From positions 434,001 to 498,000 of the forward strand of contig NZ_JACJVQ010000019.1 in the NCBI RefSeq assembly GCF_014212135.1: a stretch of 64,000 bases of DNA, given 5' to 3'. The DNA comes from Cohnella thailandensis (lineage in GTDB: Bacteria > Bacillota > Bacilli > Paenibacillales > Paenibacillaceae). The notes below the pieces were generated by a model. That model had not been told where the DNA came from. It searched no databases and saw only the letters and a list, made by a program, of their open reading frames with translations. Positions 25,877-33,493 of this stretch are shown here, in pieces; the first letter of the stretch is position 1; each line of letters begins with the position of its first letter. A program made the position numbers and the translations under genes.

Positions 25877-26953
25877 ATGAGATCGACTTTTAAACTGACG
25901 CTTACGATTTTTATCCTTTTTCTTTCGGCCGTGGGGATCTTCGGAATCATTCATACCCGAGCGGACGAATCGAATAACGGGAACGACAACGCCCCGGCGG
26001 AAGCAAGCCAGAAGGCGGAGTCGGCGGCGGCGTCCGGCGAGGCGGATCCGGTGGAAGCGGAAGACCAAATCTTGACGGTTCAATCGGTTAAATACTTCTT
26101 GTCCGGCAATCAAGCCGCGAGCTTATTTACGTATAACGAGAGCGCCGCGGAGCAATACGCGGAAGCGCTGAACAAGTTCAAGGCGAGCATCGATCCGACG
26201 ATCCGCGTATACTCGCTTCTGGCGCCTTCGGCCGGGGAGTTCGTAGACAGCGAGATGGCCAAGCGGAATTCCGACTCGCAGAAGGACGCTTTCGCCCATA
26301 TCGACGAGAAGCTGAATTCGGAGATCGTGCAGGTGGACGCCTACGACGCCATCGAGACGCACCAGGACGAATATTTGTACTTTCGAACCGATCATCACTG
26401 GACGGCTCTGGGCGCTTATTACGCTTATTCCAGGTTCATGGAGTCGATCGGCGAAGAGCCGCAGAAGCTGAGCGCGTTCAAGGAAGGCTCGATCGACGGC
26501 TTCCTCGGCAGCGAATACAAGGCGCTTAAGAACGAAGCGCTTCGCGCGAAGCCGGATACGATCGCCTATTACGTCCCGCAGACGAAATATACCTTTACGG
26601 CTTATTCGACGAAGAACGAGCCTCTTGTCCGAAACATCGTCGACGCGAAATACGCGAACGATAGCATCGGTTTATATGCGGTGTTCATGGGGGGCGACAC
26701 GCCTTGGGGCGAGATCGATACCGACAACAAGAACGGCCGCAAGCTCGTCGTCGTGAAGGATTCGTTCGCCAACGCCTTTATCCCGTATCTGCTAGCTCAT
26801 TACGAAACGATTTATTACGTCGACCCTAGGTCCTATAAGGGCAATCTTACGGAATTCGTGCAGGAGCATCAAGCGACCGAGGTGCTGTTCCTGAACAACG
26901 CGACGGTCGCCCGCAATTCGGCAATGGCCCAATCGATCTCCGGACTATTATAA
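25877..26953 (+). CDS. DHHW-family surface protein
   Basis: A 358-residue protein with an N-terminal membrane anchor or signal (residues about 6-27), an acidic Ala/Glu/Ser-rich linker (about 30-65) and a SGNH-like domain. Its signature FRTDHHWTALGAYYAY lies near residue 175 and a late VVKDSFANAFIPY block near 300. This is the DHHW/AlgX-like fold, related to O-acetyltransferase partners of cell-surface polymers. No MBOAT partner is adjacent, so the polymer modified, if any, is unknown. The ATG has GGAGG about eleven bases upstream. Confidence 0.87.
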   Translation: MRSTFKLTLTIFILFLSAVGIFGIIHTRADESNNGNDNAPAEASQKAESAAASGEADPVEAEDQILTVQSVKYFLSGNQAASLFTYNESAAEQYAEALNKFKASIDPTIRVYSLLAPSAGEFVDSEMAKRNSDSQKDAFAHIDEKLNSEIVQVDAYDAIETHQDEYLYFRTDHHWTALGAYYAYSRFMESIGEEPQKLSAFKEGSIDGFLGSEYKALKNEALRAKPDTIAYYVPQTKYTFTAYSTKNEPLVRNIVDAKYANDSIGLYAVFMGGDTPWGEIDTDNKNGRKLVVVKDSFANAFIPYLLAHYETIYYVDPRSYKGNLTEFVQEHQATEVLFLNNATVARNSAMAQSISGLL

Positions 26954-27034
26954 GGCGGGTCCGATCCGGCATAAGCGGCAACCGCCAAGAGAAGACTAGA
27001 GGACAAAGAGGCAGTCGCCATCGGAGGTCCCCAT

Positions 27035-27112
27035 ATGTCGGAATGGCTTCAAAACCAAATAAACGGTGACAAAATGAGCAGTTTGATTGCATTCCGGCCG
27101 GAGTGCGGTTAA
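27035..27112 (+). CDS. Possible 25-residue small protein
   Basis: A short frame begins with GGAGGT six bases before the ATG and encodes MSEWLQNQINGDK followed by 12 more residues, ending at TAA. Its end lies inside the terminator hairpin at 27077-27122. The ribosome binding site is as good as any in the window. It could be a real small protein, a leader peptide, or chance. Confidence 0.35.
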   Translation: MSEWLQNQINGDKMSSLIAFRPECG

Positions 27113-27122
27113 ACTGCTTTTT
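27077..27122 (+). terminator. Terminator between the DHHW gene and ctaB
   Basis: AGCAGTTT (27077-27084) pairs with AAACTGCT (27111-27118), with an inner CATTCCGG/CCGGAGTG stem and a following T-run. Confidence 0.75.
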
Positions 27123-27249
27123 GTCCAGATACGTTAACGAAAGAGACACAAGTTTTTGACAGAATCATGTTAGGTGTCAAATGAAGAGGAATCGCTGCCC
27201 ATTTTGTGATAGCATGGGAGGAGAGAGAAAGAGGAAGGAGTGTTCGTGC

Positions 27250-28170
27250 ATGCGAGCGCAAGCCGACCGTCTCGGGTACGAGATATCCGTCAAGTCGATA
27301 ACCAATATCGTATTCGAGACCATTAAAATAGGAATCATCAAATCGAATCTGATCTCGATGTTCGCGGGTCTCTGCATGGCGCTGTACGTGTCGGAAGCAT
27401 CGTTCTTCGATAAAATCGGCGACATCGTACTGGCGCTGATCGGGACGACCTTCGTCATCGGGGCTGCGGGAGCCTTCAACAACGTCTACGACCGGGACAT
27501 CGACATTATCATGGAGCGTACGAAGAAGAGACCGACGGTAACGGGCCAGGTCAGCGCGAAGAACGCGATTCTCGTCGGATCGGCGTTGTCCGTCCTGGGC
27601 GTGATTTTGCTGTATTGGGCATCCCCGATGGCGGCGCTGTTCGGCTTCCTCGGCCTGTTCCTGTACGTTGTGCCTTACACGATGTGGACGAAGCGCCGAA
27701 CGGTATACAACACGGAAGTCGGAAGCCTGTCGGGCGCGACGCCTCCTCTGATCGGTTGGGCGGCCATCTCGAGCGATCTGAACCATCCCGCGCTGCTGGC
27801 GATTTTCCTGCTCATGCTCGTCTGGCAGATGCCTCACTTCTATGCGATCGCGATTAGGCGCATGGAGGAGTACAAGGCGGCGAGCATTCCGATGCTTCCG
27901 GTCGTGTACGGCCTTCGCCGGACGTATTACCAGCAGAACTTCTACCTGATCCTGCTCATCGCGACCAGCGCCCTGTTCTGGTCGTTCAGCCCGGCCATCG
28001 CGATCGTCAACGCCGTGGTCAGCGTCGCATGGCTCGTTCTCAGCATCGTCGGCTATCGGCGCATGCCCGAGAGCGGCTGGTCCAAGACGATGTTTATTTA
28101 CTCCCTGTATCACATGACGTTTATCATGCTGGTCATCATCGGCTATTCGCTGATTAAACCCTTGATCTAA
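27250..28170 (+). CDS. ctaB: Protoheme IX farnesyltransferase (heme O synthase)
   Basis: A 306-residue membrane prenyltransferase of the UbiA superfamily that converts heme B and farnesyl diphosphate to heme O for terminal oxidases. The first Asp-rich motif is NNVYDRDID (residues 77-85) and the second region carries YTMWTKRRTVYNTEVG then LSGATPPLIGW, diagnostic for CtaB. Eight to nine membrane helices are apparent. The ATG at 27250 has AAGGAG nine bases upstream; the in-frame ATG at 27181 lacks one. No other cta genes are in the window. Confidence 0.95.
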   Translation: MRAQADRLGYEISVKSITNIVFETIKIGIIKSNLISMFAGLCMALYVSEASFFDKIGDIVLALIGTTFVIGAAGAFNNVYDRDIDIIMERTKKRPTVTGQVSAKNAILVGSALSVLGVILLYWASPMAALFGFLGLFLYVVPYTMWTKRRTVYNTEVGSLSGATPPLIGWAAISSDLNHPALLAIFLLMLVWQMPHFYAIAIRRMEEYKAASIPMLPVVYGLRRTYYQQNFYLILLIATSALFWSFSPAIAIVNAVVSVAWLVLSIVGYRRMPESGWSKTMFIYSLYHMTFIMLVIIGYSLIKPLI

Positions 28171-28186
28171 CGAGCGTTACGACGAT

Positions 28187-28232
28187 AAGCTGTCCCGCGG
28201 TCATCCAAGATGACTTGCCGGACGGCTTTTTT
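28187..28232 (+). terminator. Terminator after ctaB
   Basis: A long imperfect hairpin (GTCATC/GATGAC core, with outer AAGC-TGTCC and GGAC-GGCTT arms) is followed by six Ts. Confidence 0.8.
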
Positions 28233-28342
28233 GATTGTATAAAGCTTTGCGTCGCTTCCGGGGGATTTGTTCCATTTGGGCAAAATGAATTTATATGGTA
28301 CGATTCCAGTGACATCTTACCTTATAAGGCGGTACCGAGCGA

Positions 28343-29905
28343 ATGAACGAAACGAGTGCGAAGCGTTATCGCTTCAGCGAAGCCCCGATCTGGGAGCTGC
28401 AGCGGCAATATTTCGAGGAGCAAGGCCTCAAAGCCTGGGTCAACGACCAGGTTCCCCAATACGTAACGAGCAATCCGATGATCGGAGCGGCATACGCGGA
28501 CATCCTCTTCGGAATCCTCCAAGACCGGGCCGCGCAGGGGAAGCGGGACGAACCGGTGTACATCGTCGAGCTCGGAGCCGGGGCTGGACGGCTGGCGAAT
28601 CACGTCCTGCATTCCCTGCGAGAGCTGATCGACTATTCGGGGCTGGAACTGCCCGAATTCCGTTATATCATGACGGATTTGCCCGCGGAGAACGTCGCCG
28701 GTTGGCGGCGCCATCCCGCGCTGAAGCCTTACGTTGAGAGCGGCTGCCTGGATTTCGCCCGGTTCGATGCCGTCAACGACACGGAGCTGCATTTGGCGGT
28801 ATCGGGCACGACCGTAACTACGGGGCAGCTGGCTCAACCTCTGCTAATCGTCGCGAATTATTTTTTTGACAGCATTCCTCAGGAATTGATTTATGTCGCG
28901 GACGGGGAAATCTATGAGTGCGAGGTGGATGTTCGAGCTCCGGGCAAGATGGGGATGCTGGGACCGTCCGAAGCGCTGGAAGCGATGGAGCTGAACTACG
29001 TCAACCGGCGGGCGCCGGAATACGAGCGTTCGGATTATCCATACCGGGACGTCATCGAGTATTACCGGGAGGAGCTGGAGGATTCCCACATCCTGTTCCC
29101 GGAAGCGGGCTTGCGTTGCCTGGAGAGGCTTCAAGCGCTGTCCCGGGAAGGCTTCATCTTGCTTACGGCGGACAAAGGCGACCATCTGGCGGACAGTTGG
29201 CGATTCGCAGAGCCGCCCAAGCTGATTCTGCACGGAAGCTTCTCGCTCACGGCCAATTACCATGCGATTATCCGCGTATTCGAGGACAGGGGCGCTTTGG
29301 CGCTTTTTCCCGAGCATCATTACAAGAACATCAACGTCGGCTGCCTGCTGATGGTAAGCGATGCGGCCGGCTACGCGAATGCAAGGCTTGCCTATCGCCG
29401 ATCCGCCGGGCGGTTCGGGCCGGACGACTTCTTCAGCCTCAAGCTATGGATGGACAAGCATCTGGAGGAGATGAGCCTGCAGGAGCTGCTCGCGTTCTGG
29501 CGGCTCGGACGTTACGACGCGGAGTGGTTCATCCAGAGCGGCCGAAGAATGTCGGTCCTCCTGCCGGAGTCGAGCGACGAGGAGAAGCTGGATTTGCAGC
29601 TTGGAATCCGGCACATGTGGTCCGCTTATTATGTCATGGAGCAAAAGTACGATTTGGCGCTCGATGTCGGCATGCTGCTCTTCGAGATGGACCGTTACGA
29701 AGATGCGCGCCGGTTCCTGGAAGCCTCGCTGGCCGAAGCGACGGAATTGCCGGATCCGATGGTTTATTACTGCCTGGCGATCTGCTGCCTGGAGCAGGAG
29801 GAGGCCGGAAGGGCGACGGAATACCTTCTCCAAGCGCTGAAGCAGGAGCCGGAGCATGCCGAAGCGCGCGAGCTTCTGGATGCGTTGACGGGAACGGAGG
29901 GATAA
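28343..29905 (+). CDS. SAM-dependent methyltransferase with C-terminal TPR region
   Basis: A 520-residue protein. The N-terminal half is a class I methyltransferase with motif I VELGAGAGR (about residues 75-83) and an acidic second strand (YIMTDLP). It resembles the MidA/NDUFAF7 type that methylates arginine in partner proteins; this assignment is tentative. The C-terminal third (about 395-515) is built of helix pairs typical of TPR repeats, suggesting protein binding. The ATG at 28343 follows AGGCGGTACCGAGCGA. The next gene starts 4 bases after its stop, so the two form an operon. The substrate is unknown. Confidence 0.8.
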   Translation: MNETSAKRYRFSEAPIWELQRQYFEEQGLKAWVNDQVPQYVTSNPMIGAAYADILFGILQDRAAQGKRDEPVYIVELGAGAGRLANHVLHSLRELIDYSGLELPEFRYIMTDLPAENVAGWRRHPALKPYVESGCLDFARFDAVNDTELHLAVSGTTVTTGQLAQPLLIVANYFFDSIPQELIYVADGEIYECEVDVRAPGKMGMLGPSEALEAMELNYVNRRAPEYERSDYPYRDVIEYYREELEDSHILFPEAGLRCLERLQALSREGFILLTADKGDHLADSWRFAEPPKLILHGSFSLTANYHAIIRVFEDRGALALFPEHHYKNINVGCLLMVSDAAGYANARLAYRRSAGRFGPDDFFSLKLWMDKHLEEMSLQELLAFWRLGRYDAEWFIQSGRRMSVLLPESSDEEKLDLQLGIRHMWSAYYVMEQKYDLALDVGMLLFEMDRYEDARRFLEASLAEATELPDPMVYYCLAICCLEQEEAGRATEYLLQALKQEPEHAEARELLDALTGTEG

Positions 29906-29908
29906 ACA

Positions 29909-30442
29909 TTGGCGGTAACGACGCAGAAGGTACCTTACGGATACGAGCCTCCGGAGGAACGGACGAAGGGAACGCTGATTTTCTACGATTCCTTCGAGAG
30001 GGTTACAAGCGAAGAGTTGGACCGCGCGGCGGAACTGGCGAAGGAGCGTACCTTCTCGCGTCTCGTTCTTTATCCGGTTCACGAAGAAACGATGAAGAGA
30101 ATGTCCAAGGAGCCCATCCTGGCGTATTACAAGCGGGAAAAGAAGCTGTACGAGTGGAAAGAGGAGAGGGAGGAGGAGTGGATCTCGATCGACGGGTGGG
30201 AGGGCAAGAGAAAAAAATACACGCCGATCGACCATGCGCTCCGCCATCTGACGGAGACGCTTCCGGCGCCTTACTTCCTACTTCTGACGCCGGAGATGGC
30301 GAACGCGTTCGCTTCCTTCTCCTCCTTCGGGGAATGGATCGGGAAGCTTCGGCTCATTCTAACGGACATGCCGGAGCGGCCTCGCCCGGAATTGCTGAAG
30401 GTTCGGGACCGGTGGGACCTAGCGGAAGAAGACAAGGATTGA
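29909..30442 (+). CDS. Protein of unknown function paired with the methyltransferase
   Basis: A 177-residue soluble protein with alternating strands and helices (TLIFYDSF, SRLVLYPVHEETMKRM, YFLLLTPEMANAF). This suggests a Rossmann-like alpha/beta fold of the nucleotidyl-transferase kind, but no catalytic motif can be named. The TTG start has GGAGG eight bases upstream. It lies 4 bases after the methyltransferase gene and is probably coexpressed; it might be its target or partner. The stop lies inside a terminator hairpin. Confidence 0.7.
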   Translation: MAVTTQKVPYGYEPPEERTKGTLIFYDSFERVTSEELDRAAELAKERTFSRLVLYPVHEETMKRMSKEPILAYYKREKKLYEWKEEREEEWISIDGWEGKRKKYTPIDHALRHLTETLPAPYFLLLTPEMANAFASFSSFGEWIGKLRLILTDMPERPRPELLKVRDRWDLAEEDKD

Positions 30443-30457
30443 CTTGTCTTCTTCTTT
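30428..30457 (+). terminator. Terminator overlapping the end of the paired gene
   Basis: GAAGACAAG (30428-30436) pairs perfectly with CTTGTCTTC (30443-30451), followed by TTCTTT. Confidence 0.8.
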
Positions 30458-30478
30458 GTACGTTAGGTTCCATATCTG

Positions 30479-30661
30479 TAACGGAAATGACAGCCGTTAT
30501 TTGGGCTAAATGCCGCACTTTTACATTCTAACGGAAATAGGAGCCCTTATTGTTGCTCGAATTGCCTATTTTACAGGTTATCTTTCAAAATAGCGGCGTT
30601 CACTTCCGTTAAATAAATAAATCGGACTATTGAAGCGAAATAAGGGCTCCCAGTTCCGTTA
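30479..30661. repeat. Palindromic array of four 50-bp intergenic repeat units
   Basis: Two direct units begin TAACGGAAAT (at 30479 and 30529). Two inverted units end in the complement TTCCGTTA (at 30611 and 30661). Units share GCC(G/C)(T/C)TATT about 15 bases in. Spacing is 50 bp at both outer units, while the central pair share 83 bp and so overlap. The whole can fold into a large hairpin. There is no transposase gene; it looks like a noncoding dispersed element of the MITE/REP kind. Confidence 0.7.
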
Positions 30662-30725
30662 CAATCGGCTTCAGCTTAAGAACGAGAGAAATACCGTGTC
30701 TGATGCATTCCGTTTCAAAAAATTA

Positions 30726-31697
30726 TCAAGTCTCGAACAGAACCTGTCCGGCAAGCGACAAATCGTACCCCGAGATCGACCGAAGCTCGCTTAGGAACGG
30801 CTCCGAGCGAAGAATGCGCAGGACGGCTTCGATCCATTCCCTATTGTCCGGGCGCTTAAGAAGCACCAAGTCGTAACGCTCCTGAATGAGCGGGATAAAA
30901 TCCACTCCTCCGACGATGGCCGCCGCTTTCTCGATGCCGACCCCGACATCCGCTTCGCCCGAAGCGACTTTGCCCGCGACTCCCAAATGATTGTTTTCCT
31001 CCCGGTCATACCCATCCAGCTTGGAGGCGGAGATGCCATGCAGCCGGAGCTGCTCGTCAAGCAGAACGCGCGCGCCCGAGCCGCGTTCGCGGTTAACGAG
31101 TCTTAATCCGGCGCCGCCTAGGTCGCTCCAGTCCCGAAGCTTCTTCGGATTGCCCCGCTGCACGTATAGGCCCGCACGGCGGCTTAACAGATTAACCACA
31201 AGGTAAGAGGAACCGATTAGCAGCTTGCGGATGTAGGGCAGGTTGTATTCGCCGGTATCCCCGTCGAGAAGGTGAGTACTGACGATGTCCGATTCTCCCC
31301 GGTACATGGCGATCAGGCTGTCCAGGCTCCCGACATAGGCGCGCAGCGGACGAATTCCCGGAATCGCCTTCTCCATGTGCTTCGCGAGAATATCGAGGCT
31401 GATGTCCTGGCCGGTAATGACGATCGGCCGCTGGCCTCCGGTCGGCGAGAGAGGGAAGGAGGCGGACCCGGTCGTACCGATCGTCCCGGGCGCGGCCCGC
31501 GAGGGCTCTTCGGACGGTTCCTTGATTCCTTTGGCTTTTCTCTTGTATGCTTCCAGATCGGATGCATCGACCCGCATCTGCTTCCCGACGCGATAAGCGG
31601 GGAGCTCGCCTTTCTTGATCAGGTCATACACCGTCAGCTTGGATATCTTGAGGAGCTTCGCAATCTCTTCCGTCGTATACGAAATGTCTTCGGTCAT
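30726..31697 (-). CDS. Helix-turn-helix/periplasmic-binding-protein-like regulator, likely molybdate-responsive
   Basis: A 323-residue protein. Residues about 5-52 are an excisionase-type helix-turn-helix (YTTEEIAKLLKISKLTVYDL). After a Ser/Pro/Gly linker, residues about 92-300 form a type 2 binding-protein-like domain (PBP_like: GQDISLDILAKHM ... LRAYVGSLDSL ... NRERGSGARVLLDEQL). Such fusions occur beside molybdate or tungstate transporters. This gene is divergent from modA, so it is probably the local substitute for ModE. No TOBE/Mop molybdate-binding domain is present. Operator candidates lie in the intergenic region. Confidence 0.85.
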   Translation of the reverse strand: MTEDISYTTEEIAKLLKISKLTVYDLIKKGELPAYRVGKQMRVDASDLEAYKRKAKGIKEPSEEPSRAAPGTIGTTGSASFPLSPTGGQRPIVITGQDISLDILAKHMEKAIPGIRPLRAYVGSLDSLIAMYRGESDIVSTHLLDGDTGEYNLPYIRKLLIGSSYLVVNLLSRRAGLYVQRGNPKKLRDWSDLGGAGLRLVNRERGSGARVLLDEQLRLHGISASKLDGYDREENNHLGVAGKVASGEADVGVGIEKAAAIVGGVDFIPLIQERYDLVLLKRPDNREWIEAVLRILRSEPFLSELRSISGYDLSLAGQVLFET

Positions 31698-31716
31698 CGG
31701 TATTCTCCTTGGGCGA

Positions 31717-31741
31717 GTTTACAAAAACAACCTTCGTAAAC
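31717..31741. promoter_or_regulatory. Inverted repeat near the regulator start
   Basis: GTTTAC (31717-31722) and GTAAAC (31736-31741) are separated by 13 bp, about 20 bp upstream of the regulator start on the minus strand. Possible autoregulatory site. Confidence 0.4.
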
Positions 31742-31772
31742 CGTATTGTAACACAATCAAACGATAGGGGGA

Positions 31773-31826
31773 TTGTAAAACCATGTTCGCCTCTGTAAGA
31801 TGATGTTTAGTTATAATTGATTATAA
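31773..31826 (+). promoter_or_regulatory. modAB promoter and downstream palindrome
   Basis: TTGTAA (31773-31778), 17 bp, TAAGAT (31796-31801). A perfect 16-bp palindrome follows at 31811-31826 (TTATAAT, TG, ATTATAA), a few bases after the expected transcript start. A repressor bound there would block modAB. The cognate regulator is probably the divergent gene product. Confidence 0.6.
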
Positions 31827-31855
31827 TTAGATATAAATGGAGAGGGTGCTGGAGA

Positions 31856-32662
31856 ATGCGGATGTGGAGAAAAAGCCTGCTGGCTGTCCTGATGGTCGCG
31901 CTTATCGCGGTCGCGGCGGCTTGCGGCAACGATACGGAATCGAAGGAGGCGGCGTCGGCCGAGAAAGCAGAGCTGACGGTCTCCGCCGCGGCCAGCTTGA
32001 CCGATGCTCTGAACGACATCAAAGAGGCATATGCCAACGTCGTTCCTAACGTCACGATTACATACAACTTCGGCGCTTCCGGCGCGCTTCAGAAGCAGAT
32101 CGAGGAAGGCGCGCCTGCCGACCTGTTCCTGTCCGCCGCGACGAAGAACATGAAGGCGCTGGTCGACAAGGGGCTTATCGCATCGGATCGAACGACGACG
32201 CTCCTAAACAATGAATTGGTCGCCATCGTTCCGAAGGACAACGCGGCGAAGATCTCCGGCGTATCGGAACTGACTTCGGACGCCGTAACATTCATCGCGG
32301 TCGGCATTCCGGACAGCGTGCCGGCCGGCCAATACGCGAAGGATTCCTTGACGCAAGCGGGCTTGTGGGATTCCCTTCAGAGCAAGCTGGTTCAAGGGAA
32401 GGACGTAAAGCAGGTGCTCCAATACGTCGAGACCGGCAACGCGGACATCGGGTTCGTTTACAAGACCGATGCGCTCGTCTCCGACAAGGTGGAGGTCGCC
32501 TTCGCGGTCGATCCGGCTACCTATACGAAGATCGAATACCCGATCGGCATCGTCAAGGCGACGACGCATTCGGAACAGGCGCAAGCGTTCTACGATTACC
32601 TTCAAACCGAGGAAGCGATGAACATTTTCACCCAATACGGCTTCTCGGCTCCGAATAATTAA
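31856..32662 (+). CDS. modA: Molybdate ABC transporter substrate-binding lipoprotein
   Basis: A 268-residue lipoprotein: signal peptide with lipobox AAAC (Cys near residue 22), then the ModA fold (LTVSAAASLTDALNDI ... YNFGASGALQKQIEEGAPAD ... ATKNMKALVDKGLI). Ser and other oxyanion ligands are in the SAAASL and FGASG turns. It would capture molybdate or tungstate at the cell surface and pass it to ModB. The ATG at 31856 has GGAGAGGG upstream. It is first in a two-gene operon with modB. Confidence 0.95.
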   Translation: MRMWRKSLLAVLMVALIAVAAACGNDTESKEAASAEKAELTVSAAASLTDALNDIKEAYANVVPNVTITYNFGASGALQKQIEEGAPADLFLSAATKNMKALVDKGLIASDRTTTLLNNELVAIVPKDNAAKISGVSELTSDAVTFIAVGIPDSVPAGQYAKDSLTQAGLWDSLQSKLVQGKDVKQVLQYVETGNADIGFVYKTDALVSDKVEVAFAVDPATYTKIEYPIGIVKATTHSEQAQAFYDYLQTEEAMNIFTQYGFSAPNN

Positions 32663-32664
32663 CG

Positions 32665-33351
32665 ATGGATTGGTCGGATTACGGAACGCCGATCAAGCTG
32701 TCGCTGCAGGTATCGCTTCTGGCCAGCGTTATCGTCATGATCCTTGGCACCCTTATGGCCAGATGGATGAGCCGGGCGGCCTTTAGGGGCAAAGTGCTGC
32801 TAGAGACGCTCTTTATGCTGCCGCTCGTGCTTCCGCCGACCGTAGTGGGATTTATCTTGCTGGTGCTGCTCGGGAGAAGAAGCTGGCTCGGGCAGTTCAT
32901 CGAGTGGGCGTTTAACGCTCCGGTCATCTTCAGCTGGTGGGCGGCGGTCGTCGCGGCGGTCGTCGTCGCTTTCCCGCTCGTGTACCAGTCGATGAGGGTG
33001 GGATTCGATTCCGTCGACCGAAATCTGGAGGAATCGGCTCGATCGAATGGCGCGAACGAGTGGCAGGTGTTCAAATTCATTACTCTCCCGCTCAGTTATC
33101 GTTCCTTGGTCACCGCCTATATCCTGGGGTTCGCTAGAGCGCTAGGGGAATTCGGAGCCACGCTCATGATCGCCGGGAACATTCCGGGACGCACGCAGAC
33201 GCTTCCGACCGCGATCTACGTAGCCGTCGACTCCGGTCATATGCGCCTGGCATGGGCTTGGACCGGGACGATCGTCGTCGTTTCTTTTCTCATGCTGCTG
33301 TTAACGGGCAGGACCTCCAAGAGCGCGTCGGAGAGCCATTCTCATCGATAA
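32665..33351 (+). CDS. modB: Molybdate ABC transporter permease
   Basis: A 228-residue inner-membrane permease with about five helices. The cytoplasmic EAA loop ALGEFGATLMIAGNIPG near residues 165-180 is characteristic of ModB. It starts 2 bases after modA. No modC ATPase follows, a situation also known in B. subtilis yvgLM; the ATPase must come from elsewhere. The gene is followed by an imperfect hairpin terminator. Confidence 0.95.
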   Translation: MDWSDYGTPIKLSLQVSLLASVIVMILGTLMARWMSRAAFRGKVLLETLFMLPLVLPPTVVGFILLVLLGRRSWLGQFIEWAFNAPVIFSWWAAVVAAVVVAFPLVYQSMRVGFDSVDRNLEESARSNGANEWQVFKFITLPLSYRSLVTAYILGFARALGEFGATLMIAGNIPGRTQTLPTAIYVAVDSGHMRLAWAWTGTIVVVSFLMLLLTGRTSKSASESHSHR

Positions 33352-33355
33352 TCCT

Positions 33356-33384
33356 GAGTCGATTCCGAAGGGAGTCGGCTCTTT
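33356..33384 (+). terminator. Probable terminator after modB
   Basis: GAGTCGATTCC pairs imperfectly with GGAGTCGGCTC and is followed by TTTGCGTT. Weaker than the other terminators here. Confidence 0.5.
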
Positions 33385-33493
33385 GCGTTGAATAACGAAG
33401 CGATTCTTCTGGAACCATTCAGGGTAATCGTACGTAGAAGCTTACTAGGACAATGGTTTAAATAAACTATTAATTGGGAAAAGGAAGATCGGA

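Noticed and set aside
26954..27034. Further gene or RNA between the DHHW gene and the small frame at 27035
   Set aside because: No open frame with a ribosome binding site and no conserved fold could be seen.
27109..28113. 334-codon minus-strand frame across ctaB
   Set aside because: Antisense shadow; ctaB motifs are unambiguous and the frame has no ribosome binding site.
28918..30531. 537-codon plus-strand frame overlapping the methyltransferase and the next gene
   Set aside because: Runs in another frame through two supported genes; Gly/Arg-rich with no motifs.
30479..30661. Possible CRISPR array
   Set aside because: Only four units, in mixed orientation, with no spacers of constant size and no cas genes.
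33352..33493. Magnesium riboswitch before the CNNM/CBS gene
   Set aside because: The gap is only about 140 bp and shows none of the conserved blocks of the ykoK or mgtA type.
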